The notes under the pieces: generated by a model | Databases searched by the model: none | What the model was told of the DNA's origin: nothing | What the model saw: the letters and a program-made list of their open reading frames with translations, nothing else | Program-made: the position numbers and the translations under genes | Origin: Apteryx mantelli | Taxonomy: Eukaryota; Chordata; Aves; Apterygiformes; Apterygidae | Assembly (NCBI RefSeq): GCF_036417845.1 | Contig: NC_089982.1 | Coordinates: 70,631,684 to 70,695,683 of the forward strand | Length of the DNA: 64,000 bases | Direction: 5' to 3' | Part shown: one piece after another, positions 35,201 to 47,200 of the stretch | Numbering within the stretch: the stretch's first letter is position 1 | How the letters are laid out: the number at the start of each line of letters is the position of its first letter

Positions 35201-38200
35201 AACATGTCACTTAAGTAGTCTGAAGACCAGAAAACCGAATGGTATAGATTGGTAGTAGATATATGCCTGCTATGATGACAGGACAGAAGTTCTTCCAAGT
35301 ACAGTAGTGCCTCAGAGAAAGCAAGTTATGTACCTGTCAGCATCCTGAAGCTGAAGGTAGTTCACAGAGCTTGCCAGGGACCTCTACATCATGTTTTAGG
35401 ACACTACGTTCTGGTTATATTTGATGGTGGATGTTATCTGTTAGTAGAAAGTGGATTAAGACGTCTTCCTCCTTGTTGGTTTCTTTAACTTGGACATGTG
35501 CTGTCAGCTATTCCTGTGGTCTTAAGCATACCCACAATTGGCAGGTGCATCTCCCCAAATCATAAATGGGAGATCTGTGATCCTTTCCCTAGAACATGCC
35601 TGGGAAGGACTAGGAAAATTGCCTCTGGAACTCATCCTTTTTTGTTTTGTATAAGTCATCTAGAAGGAGTATCAGACCTTTTACTGGAGGGGTTGGCCTG
35701 AGCTCTGTCCGCAGCTTCCCACAGGCGGAGATAATCTTCTATGACTTCCTAAGTCGCTAATGCTGCAAGTGCTGTGCAAAGCAAGGTGGGACTTTACACC
35801 ACTAGTATTACTGACCCCAGCCCGAGTGAGGCAGGCCTGGTTCCTGGATCACATCAGTGCAAAGCAGAACTCTGCTGCCCTTCTGAGATCATCTTTCACA
35901 GGGAGGAGAAGATGCCATGCCCGGATCTATTTAAACTCGTGACAGCTTGCTTGCTACTGCTCTGAAATGCAAAAGGACAGGCTACTTGGTAGCCATTGCC
36001 TCAGCAAAAAAAAATTGGAGGCAACCTGAAATTTTCTTGTAACTCTTTCTCTGCATGATAAGATTACTAGAGGAAAGACACTGAGCTTGCACTAGATTGT
36101 GCATATAGCCAATATCCCCTGAAGACTGTAGTTACAGGGGGATGGCCTACTTTTCTGTGTTTCAGCATGCAAGTTCACACTGAGATATATATACTGTTAA
36201 TGTAGATTTTAGAAGAAGATTTTAGTTAGTAGAACATGATTTCTTCTCACTTTTCCACTGATAGAATGCTCTTATTATTGGGATAAGTTCATAATATTAA
36301 GTTGATTAGAAAGATGTGTAAAGGATGTATAAAGATGACAGCTTAAAAAAAAAAGTTCTCCCTAAATCTCTGCTTTCTGAAGGAACAGGATAATTGCTAG
36401 GTATGCTTTTCTCAAGGAGAGATATAAGGAAACAGGTCAACAGTCTTGTGATTATGTACACGGTTGTTTATCTTAAAGTGAATAGGCCTTAAGCATATAT
36501 TTTTCCAGTAGATGTATTTCTGTTTTAAAATGTTTCTTTTGGTAGATTGAGTCAGAAATACATGTAGCGTTTCTTGTAATTAACAGTTCTGGTATAGGAA
36601 TATTTTCATGCAAAGTAGGATTCTGTTGCTAAAGAGCACAGGATGTAAATACATTCTACCTAAGTTGTGTCCATATCAAATCAGCCTACTTAGCTAAATT
36701 TATTATTAAAATGATTATGTGCTTTTCTTCAGAGGTTCACTGATAGTTGAGGGACAGAGACCTACTATTTCACTTTATTTCCTAGTCATCTGCAAGCTTA
36801 GGCAAATGCACATTTTCTCTGTGGAAGGAATGTAACTTTATTAATTCTTCTGCATCATAAGAACAAGGGAGGGGCATTTTGTTCTAAGAAACTGTACATT
36901 GCAATACCAATTCTAATACTGTTCACAGAAAGTGTCTTTGCTTTTAGGTGGAAAAGCACACAGCCAGTTTTCTGTCCTTCCAAGTGAGCTTGTGTTGCAA
37001 GCTCTTTTTTGAAGTTATGGATGTTACTATGTATGAAGTGCCTATTAGCTAGGGAAAGCTATGTCCAAAGGAGAAGAAATTATATTTGGTATCTTGCAAG
37101 TACCTCATTCAGGCATCATAGAGGGTCTCTTGGGTATTGTTGAGAATCTGGGAACCAGCATCAGTTAAAGGAATTGGTGAAAAGGTTTGTACAGAAAACC
37201 CATTATTTTTTTAAATTCATTTTTCTAGTAGTGAGGAGAGTGGCATTTCCCCAGTATGTAGATCTGTTCAGTGTTTATGTACTGTGATTTGAAATTTCTG
37301 CAAACACAGCGAAACAAAAAGCTTAGGTCTGCTGCCCCCTTCCCCCCTGCAACTGGTTTAATAAAATTTACATCAAATTGTGAAATCTCACAATAATTTG
37401 CATATGGAATATCTCACTCCTGGGGAGACTGTTTGTCTCATCTGTTGTAGGAAAGGCATGTCCTTTTTAGTACTGCTTTATTCCTTTCTCCTTGTAGCCG
37501 CTTATTGAGCGTTGGCTCGAGGTTCAGTTATAGAATGAATAGAACTTTCCTCTCTGATGTTGTGTATTTGCTTAGCCACATTCAGAATATAGGCGTGCTT
37601 GTTTTGAGTGCACTGTCTGTTTAAAGCATCTCCCATATCTTGTTTCCTCCCGCTCCTTCCATTTAGCAGACTGAAGAGAAAAATGATCATGCTCAAATCT
37701 TACAAAGTGCCGTTTTGTTGGATTGCAATTGACCTTTCTGGTCGGTCAGCATAACGCTGAGAAGATAGAAAAACTCTGACTGTCCAAAGAACAAAGAGGA
37801 TGTTATAAACTCGGGCCCCAGAGTGACATATGGATATTTACTTTTCTTGATGGTTTGAGCTATTTTGTTTTTCACTGTTAAAAAAATAAAAAAAAAAAAT
37901 TTTTTTTCTTTGACTACCTTGATAGAAAAAATGTTTTCAAAACAACTGCCATCACTATAGGCTGAAAAGAAATAATATATTGCATGTGTCCAAAATGCAG
38001 ATAGCTTATTTTTGTTAAAAGCTGCTCAGTTTCTTGGAACTTTTTGCTTTTAAGTTCCCTTTCCTTGGGTAGTAGCTGATGATAATGGATCCTTAAGGAG
38101 CATTTGGCCTTAATGGAAACAAAACTATGCCCTTTGTTAGTTAAGTAAACAGTGAGAAAAGTGGGTGCTGGTGCCCCTTCTTTCGATAGTGACTTCTGGG

Positions 38201-41200
38201 AAAGTAGATGATAGCCTGCTTTAGGGAAACAGTTGTGAAATTTTTGATTGAGAAACAATCTCTTGATGTCAAACTCTGTCGTCCTGTTCCTAATTCTACT
38301 TTAGGAGATTGAGAAAAATGTTAGCAATTCTAGAATGAAGCAATTCTGATAGACGAGTAGCATATAGTGTCATCAGCTTCTGTATCGTGCTCCCAAACCG
38401 GACCTCTTCTGCAGAGAGCATTTGTCAGAGTAGCAAAGATTTTTGTACTTGAGACTGGTCTTATTAGGAGGACAAGTCTTTACCTTGGTTGGGGAAGGTA
38501 AGAATGGGGAAAAACTGTCAAAATAAAGACAAGGTTAATTTCTGGACCCCTCATAAGAGGTGATGAGCCTTGTCAGGGTGTTTGCTCCTCTTTTGCTAGG
38601 ATGTGCCTATTAAATTATTCTAGTTACCCATCTGCTCTCCACCATCTCGTTTCTCATTTGTATGGCTATATGATGGCTTCCTGCAAGCATACATTCTTGG
38701 AGCAAGAGTTATACTTACTGTATGTATTTTGTCAAGTAGGGAGCCTGGTATGGGTTTTCTCCAAGTGCTTGGCTATTTAAAAATACTAGTGCTTAGGTCT
38801 TCTTTACCCCGACTGACAAAGTTTGTCAGTTTGGGAAGAGTATGGCACCATTTGTGTTAGTGGTCAATTCCCATGTCCTGGCATTCGGATGGCCATAATG
38901 GCCTCTTCAGGATACTGCCTTTCTTGTTCCTAATTTTGTGCTGCTTTACTTAGTACAAACTGAGAAACTGAACACATGTGCTGTCCAGAAACTGCCTGCA
39001 ACGCCACGAACTGCAGCCTGCCGGCGGTGTTTCCTGCTGCAGGTGCATCCTGCTCATGGCGTGTGCATCTCAACTGGCTCCCGGTCAGCATCTGAGCGAA
39101 GTGTGGGTTTAACCCATGAAGTGGGTTAAAGCCTCCTTTGAGGTTATTACCGCTGCATTCCTACATGAAGTTACCATGTTGATCTTCTGGTGCCTGTAAC
39201 TGTAGAAATTTTTATCTAACTGCATGTTTAGCCGTTGTGAATGTGAGAGATGTTTAAAGACAAAAATTCATCTTTCTATTTACCATAAGTCTATTTCTCC
39301 CCTGAACTAAACAAAGAAAGAAGTCTCCTGTATGCTGAGAGCTTGTGAAAGCTTCTCATGGGGCTTATAATTACCTTTTTACTTAATGCTTGTGCAAATC
39401 TACCATGTTATGATTAGAATTGTGCAGTGGGAATGATCAAACAGAAAATTACCAGTGGTGCTGCTTGGTAATCTCTCTTGCTTTCCACCTTTTGCTTTAC
39501 TATCAGCAAATGTTTATGTATTTTTAGAGTCAATAGGGACTATTCACGTGCTTTTAAAAGATATCTGTAATTATGTAAATGAATGGGGCCATTTTCAATA
39601 AACGTTGCTGAAGTTTTCAGATGTAAATCATTCCTTTTCATAGTTATTTAATGAGCATTTGCTTGTAGATATGTCAGGGTTAATGATACCTGTGAAAGAG
39701 GCTAACATTTTAGTCATTTATACCATTCACATAGGCTATACGCATTTTCTGACAGCATAAGTGCAAATCTCTAAGTAACTGTATGTTAATAATTTCTGAA
39801 GACTTCATTTTTTTTTATTTGTAGTACAATATTGGCCCATACAGCTAATTCCTCTACTCCACCTAGTGGTGAATATAAGAACTTGGAGTAAGAAAGAGAA
39901 AGTGTAAATTCATGGAGGCTTTTATTTTGATAATTTTGACTTTACTGTATTTTTTTTTCTGTTTTAAAATGTCAGAATGGGTACTAACAGTGATAAAGTA
40001 ATATCCATTATTTGTATTTTTTGTAGTGTTGGAGTGCTTTGTGCATATGCTGCCAACCAGCACTTAACGAGTCAAGTTCGAGGGGCAAAGAAACTGGTTA
40101 ACAGTAATTTTAAAGATCTGAAAATTTTCCTTAACGACACTCCAGCGGTAAAGAATTTTTTTTCTTTATGGTGTGTGTGTGTGTGTGTGTGTGAAGTATA
40201 AGTAAGAAATATTGCAGAAAATAATTATTTCTTTCTATTTGATATGAATCATACCTGCAGCATGCTGCGCTTTTTTTTTTTTAATTCTTTGGGTGTCGAT
40301 CTCATGAATTAGAGTAAAAAATGCAAGGTAAGAATTTTTCACATAATAAAAAATGTTTGAGTTATTCGGATGAATCAGCATACGTGGAAACTTGGATTCC
40401 TCATTGCACTCTTGTTTCTTTGTCTTTTGAGCTTGTGTTCCTAGGACTGAGCTACAGTAATTTTTTTCTAGAAATGTTTTGACTGCATAAGATTCTTCTC
40501 TAAACATTTTGGGCCATAGTGAACAGGAAAGATTCTGTCCTTTCTAATTTCAGACTTTCCTTAAAGTTGTGGAAGGACTCCTCTGCATATTTTTTTGCAT
40601 TAAAAAAAAAAAAAAAAAAAAGACTATGGAAGTCTTGTGTACTTTCCCCTATACAAATTTTACTCTTTCTAGATTGGGGGAAAAAAAGCCCTACTGTCCA
40701 GTTATGTTGTCTTTAATTAACTTGTTAGTACGGTATCTATGTGTTTTTCTTCGGTGTCACTGAAACTTGAAACAGAATTCACATGACTCTGTGGGATCCA
40801 TGACTGTGGCCACGTCCCCATCACAGTAGCTTTGGGCTGCCATAACCTATGAGCTGTTTTTCTGCTGACAAAACTATATGAGAAGAGGAGGCATCTGGGG
40901 ATTGTCATTAAATCTTTCCATATCTGGAGTTGTTCCAGTTACCATTATTCCTGTATGCATGGCATCGGGACGGTCTGGTGATGCAGGTGTATGGCAGGAA
41001 GCAGTCGTGTCATGAGTCTTTGTCTTGAAATCTAGAGCCTTTCGTGAGTCTGCCTGACTCGGGGCACGGAAGGGAAGTTGGCATTGAAAAATGTAAACCA
41101 GTTGCGTCAGACGCCACTGGATTCCTCTTTGCAGCCTGCTGAGTGCTTGTGATAGGAAATGTCAAAGTAGAAAATTTTTTCTGTAAAAGTAACTATCTTA

Positions 41201-44200
41201 GAGAGAAAGTTTGATACTAGCTAAAAAGCAAACAAACACTGAATTTTTGAAATTAAAAGTAGTGTTAGGACTTGAATATTCTTCTCAATTATGTAGTGAG
41301 TTTTTAGTTTCTGTGCATGATTATTATGTTTTCCTTCTCAGGCTAGACATTTAATTGCAGAGTCATCAGATATATCTTATTTTTGACAGACAAGATACGT
41401 TTATATCATGTATAAGAATTTCTTGAGAATAAGAGAAAGCCTTCAGTTTCTTGCAAAAGCTGCAGAATCCAATTCATTGGCTATAAAACTCTGAAATCCT
41501 AGCTGGTGTCCAACTGTCCTTGTCTCATCAGGATGAGGTGTATAACATATAAGAGGATTTGAAAAAAGAAGTCACATGTTTAGAGTTCTTGTCATAGAAG
41601 ATTTGCAGACTGTGCGAGTATTGAGTGATAACACTATTAGTTATACTGAATCGCATTTTGTCCATGACATTGCTGGAGACAAAGCAAAACTTGCAGCCCT
41701 ACAAAGTATTAGTCCCCAGGTTAGCCTAGAAAACCAAAATAGCCCTACAACCTTCCTGGTAAGAAAGGCTCTTTTTTTCCCCCTCCTTTGTTAAAAAAGA
41801 GAATCTGCCCAATACTAAATTTGTCATTTAATGACATCTGCCATTCTGCTTTTTTTTTTTTTTTTTTTTTTTTTAATCCCACTGAAAACCTGAAAATGCA
41901 AGCCATGCTTTTTGGTGCACATTTGAGTCACTTATTGGAACTGGAACCCCATTTGTCAACTGTATTAACCTCTACGTTCCTTTAGCTGAGTTGGGATTAG
42001 GATCATAGTACATTCTTTTAAACATGCAGAAATCCATGTAGGTTGCTTAATGTCTCTTCAAATACAGTAAAGCAAGATTTCCACTTAAGATGGCTTTTTG
42101 ATAGCCTTTTGTCCAAAACCAGAAACTGGTGATAGCTAAGTCGGTGTTTTCTATTATTTCTGTTTCCTGGTGCAGCCCAAGTTGTGACTGGGCCAAATCC
42201 ATTTGGGGGTAAAGAAACCCGTTTGCGTTAAGACAGCCCAGCCAGCTCCCTTCTGCAGTGGAGCCTTGCAGAGGCTGCCCCCAGTGCGAGCTAACCTCAT
42301 TGGTAGAATTGCATCAGAATTACCAGTCCATCAATTTGCTGCATGTCTCCCAATGAGAGAGGAACTAATACCCCTAGAAAATCAAATAGTAGAGACAGAC
42401 GTGCAAAAACCTGTTATGACTGACCAACCTGAAGTCTTCATAAAGCCACAGTCCCTGCTACTTAACTATTTTGAGTTTAATCTTTTCCCAGTGATGTTCC
42501 AATTAAGTAGATTTCCCAATTAAATATCTCTTTGTATGTGCAGTTGTGCTGAGCAAGGATTTAAAATATTTTGTTAGCTGAAAACAGTAGAGTTCCAGGA
42601 TTTGGGGGGTTTGCACAAATATTTGAATTGTTTCAAAGTGTGGTGATTTCTGTCTCATTATAAAAAAAAACTTTTTTTTCCAATTATTGTAAATAGCTTT
42701 TTTAAAAATTATCTTTTTTCAGCAAATTGACTACTTGGTAAGCAAGTACAATACAACCAAGGATAAAGCACTCTCCGACCTAAATAGTAAGTACTTTGAT
42801 TTAAAAGCAGTTAATGATGTGTGTTTAAAACCTGTAATAAGATGATGCAAATAGCTCATAATGCAAAGTGAAATTTTAGTTATGAAAATATGGTTTATGA
42901 GAATATGGTTTTCAAGAAGAATTGCTGTTCTCAGTGGTAACTGCAACTAAAACCTAAGATTTTCTTCTCATAAAATGTGTCAGGATTGGTGTAATGCATA
43001 CTATTTTCTGAAATATACTACAAGTGATTTAACAAAAGACTTATAAGTCAGGCTAATATTTTATTTTCCTTTTTATAGATCGGTAACCAGTAGTACTTAA
43101 TGCTTTTTTAGAATATTATTTTTCAGTTTTTAACTATGAAGACAAATGTCAAGGAACAAAGTCGCTAGCTGTTGCCACTGTTGCAATGACTGGTAACTCC
43201 CCTGTATTTGTTTTTGTTATTGTTGTACCTTTATCCTCTACTCAGCTAGAAGTTGAGATAAAAATTTATCATCTTTCTGAAGCTGCTTAAGGTATTTGGC
43301 ATTTCAGAATGAGCAACTGAAGAGCATGAGATAACAAAACTTGAAAAACAACTGCTGCACTTTGCTGCACTTTACCCTTCAGCACAGTTACGGTACAAGG
43401 CATCATCTTTTTAAACCTCTCAAAAACATACAAATTACTGAATTTTTTCAGAACTTACGCTTCACTTTTTAAAACAAATTATAATAAAAAAGGCAAACCA
43501 TGTACAGTACAGTTAGAGTTCAAGGTGCATTGTTAGCATGTGTTAATGAACATGTTGACTCATGTACAGGTCTGCATTGCAGAATGAAGTGAAATGTAGA
43601 AATACCAAAACTAATTTTAAATAGTATTGCTGCTGGAAGAAAGCTATGTAATTATGGCAGCATGGTGCTTATCATGGATTGACTTATGGTTACTAGAATC
43701 TGTGCTTCAATGTATGTTTAAAAAATATTTTAAAACTGATTTTTCAGTGTAACCAGCTTGGCATTACCCTGAGGTCAGTGTGTCTTGTCTATGTGAGACT
43801 ACTAAAGCACATAAAACACCGTTGCCAAAGTAGCCATATCACATCTTCCCAATTAATTCTAGACAAGAACACTCTGGTCCCAAAAGCTGTGTGTCAGGTT
43901 TAAGTCTTAAAAAAAACTGAATTGACATCTGCATTTCAAGCACTAGTTTGTAGCTGCCCTGCTACTGAAAACTGAACATCCAAATAAAATATTTATTCAT
44001 TTTCAATGGTAATTTAATTTGTTGGTTAGTTAACAGGGACATAGTTGGATCTGTGATATGAGTGCCCATCAATAAATAAAGATAGCTTTTATTATCTTGT
44101 ATAGTATTGAAAGACTAGAATTAAGTTTGTGACACCTGGGGACAAAGGATTTCATTCTAAGGGGATCAACAGTAGAATAAACCTCTAGAGAAATGTAGAT

Positions 44201-47200
44201 GAGTTCAGTCTGCCAACCCTAAGGAAATGCTGAAAAGTCTTTTCTGCTTGATTAAAAATTTCCATCCCAAGTTGAAATGACAGTGTTGACAGTAATGGAT
44301 TTTTCTGTAATGTGCTGCTATTCTCATCTCCTCAAAAGCAAAAAAAAACCCAAAAAACCCAACCCCCCCCCCCAAACCTCTACATTAACTGTTTGCTGTA
44401 ATCTGAAAATGGAGAGGACCTAGGGACTACCTGAAGGATAATATTTACATTAAGATGCTAAACCCTTCCCTGCATTTGTCTCTTCCACGCACACCTGTTC
44501 TCATTTTTGCTGAACTCAGATTCATTTCTGTTTGTGGGCAGTGAGACGGGAGGGCTTATTGGGGATAGCTATGGGTAAGCTTCCTGGGTTTGAAGCCGGT
44601 GCTGTGGGCATCAGTGCTGAATGCATTGCACGAGGCAGTAAGGTCTGGCAGACGTGCTAAACGTGCTTAAGGGATTTCAGTGGAGATCATTGGCAGGTCT
44701 GGGTTGTGGGTGACTTTGACACTGCTGGATAGATGGGGAATGGAAGGAAGGCGAAGAATCCATTTCCTTTTTTACTCTTGCACTACAAAAACATAGCTTG
44801 TAATGAAAGAGTGTATGGCACAAAATTCTTGTCCAGATGTTGGACCTTTTTAAGATGGATTGTGGAAAAAATCTCTTTTCAGATGCGATGAAGTATGTGT
44901 TTTGGAGTCTTTTGGAATGTTATGTATCCTTACCTATGTGGTCAAATACTAGTGAATACTCTGCACCATATTTTGGTTTACTGCTTTCTTTTATAAGTCT
45001 GTAGTTAGCTAAACCAGAATTTTCTTTCCACATCCTCTTCTGTCACTAAGTTTTGACTGTCAGGCCTTACAGAAATTTTAATAATTTACATATATTTTGT
45101 TAAGCAAGAGTCTGATAGCACCTCTGCTGAGAGGTATTTTAGATTGAACTGGTATGTAATGTTTTTTCATCTCTTTGTACTACAGATGTGGGACCTTTGC
45201 TTGGTAGCAGAGTTCAAGAACAACTGGGGAAAGAAGTATGTCCTGCACTTGATGCAGCTCTGACAATGGCAGGAGGTAAAGTTGTGTATATTTTTGCATT
45301 AGTTAATGTTCTGTTGTCATGTTAAGACAGGCATTGTCTTTCTAGAGCACAGCACAGAATGGCTTTATGCAGTGCCATAATTCAACTTACCATTTTTCTG
45401 TATGCCATGATATTTCTTTTAAACTGAGGATATCAGGTATTTTGAAACACATAAATGTATCTAAAAAAATAAGACAAGATTTAAGTGCTAATGTTAGTAT
45501 CTAGTTTCAATAGTCGTTGAAGAGAGGTGAAATCTGAATGCCCTGCTCCAGGTGGTTTTCCCTTTCCATATAAGGGAGCCTAGGAAAACTGTGCTCTTAA
45601 ACACTGATAAGATCTGTCCATGGATCTTTGTGAAGTAATCTTCTTATCCCTATCTCTTCTTTAAGTATCAATAGTTTACTGAATTTGTACAAATAGTGAG
45701 CTTGCAGAAATGTGAAAATTGGTCCATGAAACATGAAATTAGACCCACAGCTTTATAATTTCTTTGGATGAAGATGGATTCACTTTTTTGAGGATTTCAT
45801 ATTTTTTAATATTTTATCTGTCAGACAGATTTTGTTCTTTGTAGAGACTGATGGAGATGCTCAGTTTTTTGGAGACTGTCTGAATAGTATTACTGCTCTT
45901 CAGACAGGTCAGGCAATGAACATAGACTGGCCTCATTGCTACCTAGTCTGTCATGAGAGTGCCAACAACTAGCATTTCTTGACTGTGTCTTTGAGCTTAG
46001 CATTGCTCGTGTCTTGGTTCTGTGTCTGTCTTTAAAGAAAAGATTCTGTTATTCTTTATTCTATTGAAGAAAGGGTTTTTTAAGGAATTAGGTACAGATT
46101 ACAGAGCAAAGTGAAAGGCATCTGTGAACTTGAGTCGCTTCTTTTTTTTTTTTTTTTTTTTTTGCCCATAAACATGAAACTATTCATCCATCACTAGAAT
46201 TCTTTCTTATTCACTCGTCATCATTCTCCTTTTTGCTTTATTTCTCTATTTGTCTTGAAGTCAAAGTGGAAAGGGCTATCAAAGGTAAAAGATGTGACAA
46301 AACCTTGTGTTGTGTGAAGTGTGCTTTATTTTTGTACACTTGTGCATTTTTAGCTGTATCTGTGTGTTGTTTTTTTTTGTCTACTAATCACCTGTCTGTG
46401 TTATGTTGTTTTGTGTGATTGGGATGAAATCTAAAGGCAGGCAGTACTGAACACATGCTAATGCTTGGCCAATACAACATGATCTCTTTCACTTTCATCT
46501 TGCAGCTGTATAATTTGTGACTTGGATTATAATACTATTGTTGAAAATACTGTTTTGTGGATGTGGATTTTCTTTATAATTTGTAATGATTATGTACACT
46601 TAAAGTTCTCTTTTGAAAGCACTGAGTCAAGAGAAGTAGGGAAAGAGTACCAAAGAGTAATTTGGGAAACAGGTAGAATCTCAATAAAAATAGCTTGAAT
46701 ATATTCATTTTTTGGTAGGAAGACATAAGTGATGTGTTTATATGTGCAATAAATGTAAAATATTTTGTGCTAGAGTGTATTTCTGAGGGGGGGAAGGGAT
46801 TATATTTAAATCAGTATCTTTAAGAGGCTCAGCATTTGCACATGTGTACATGCACTTTCTCTCTCCATATCTGTATCTATAGACTGGTTTCTAAGTAAAT
46901 TTTTTTAAAAAAAAACTCACATCCTTGCAGCAATCAGAGAAACGAAGGAGGCACTGGAAAACGTGAGCGTCTCTGTAGAGGTTTTGCAGGAAGGCACCGA
47001 GAGGCTTCATGCAAATTTGACAGATGTTAAAATGCACCTGAGCAACACCCTCAATGATTCTGCATGCTCTGCAGTTCAGGCTGCTTCAACTTGCAATATC
47101 ATCAAGAATTCATTAAATCAACTGAACATCAATGCCAATTTTACTGGGGTAAGAGAATATTTTTCAGACTCTTACAGTGTGATTGTCTTGGATAAGCCCA

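Larger units (their letters stand above)
40148..42722 (+). other. PROM1: Intron 6 (2.6 kb)
   Basis: GT-AG intron, phase 0. It holds the (GT)n at 40171-40193, an A20 run (40602-40621) and a T25 run (41850-41874). An exon-like open frame at 41576-41794 and an unrecognised open frame at 42203-42523 also lie here. Confidence 0.85.
45276..46930 (+). other. PROM1: Intron 8 (1.7 kb) with a candidate microexon
   Basis: GT-AG intron, phase 1. It holds a T22 run (46142-46163) and, about 100 nt later, a 24-nt in-frame candidate microexon (46261-46284). Confidence 0.8.
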
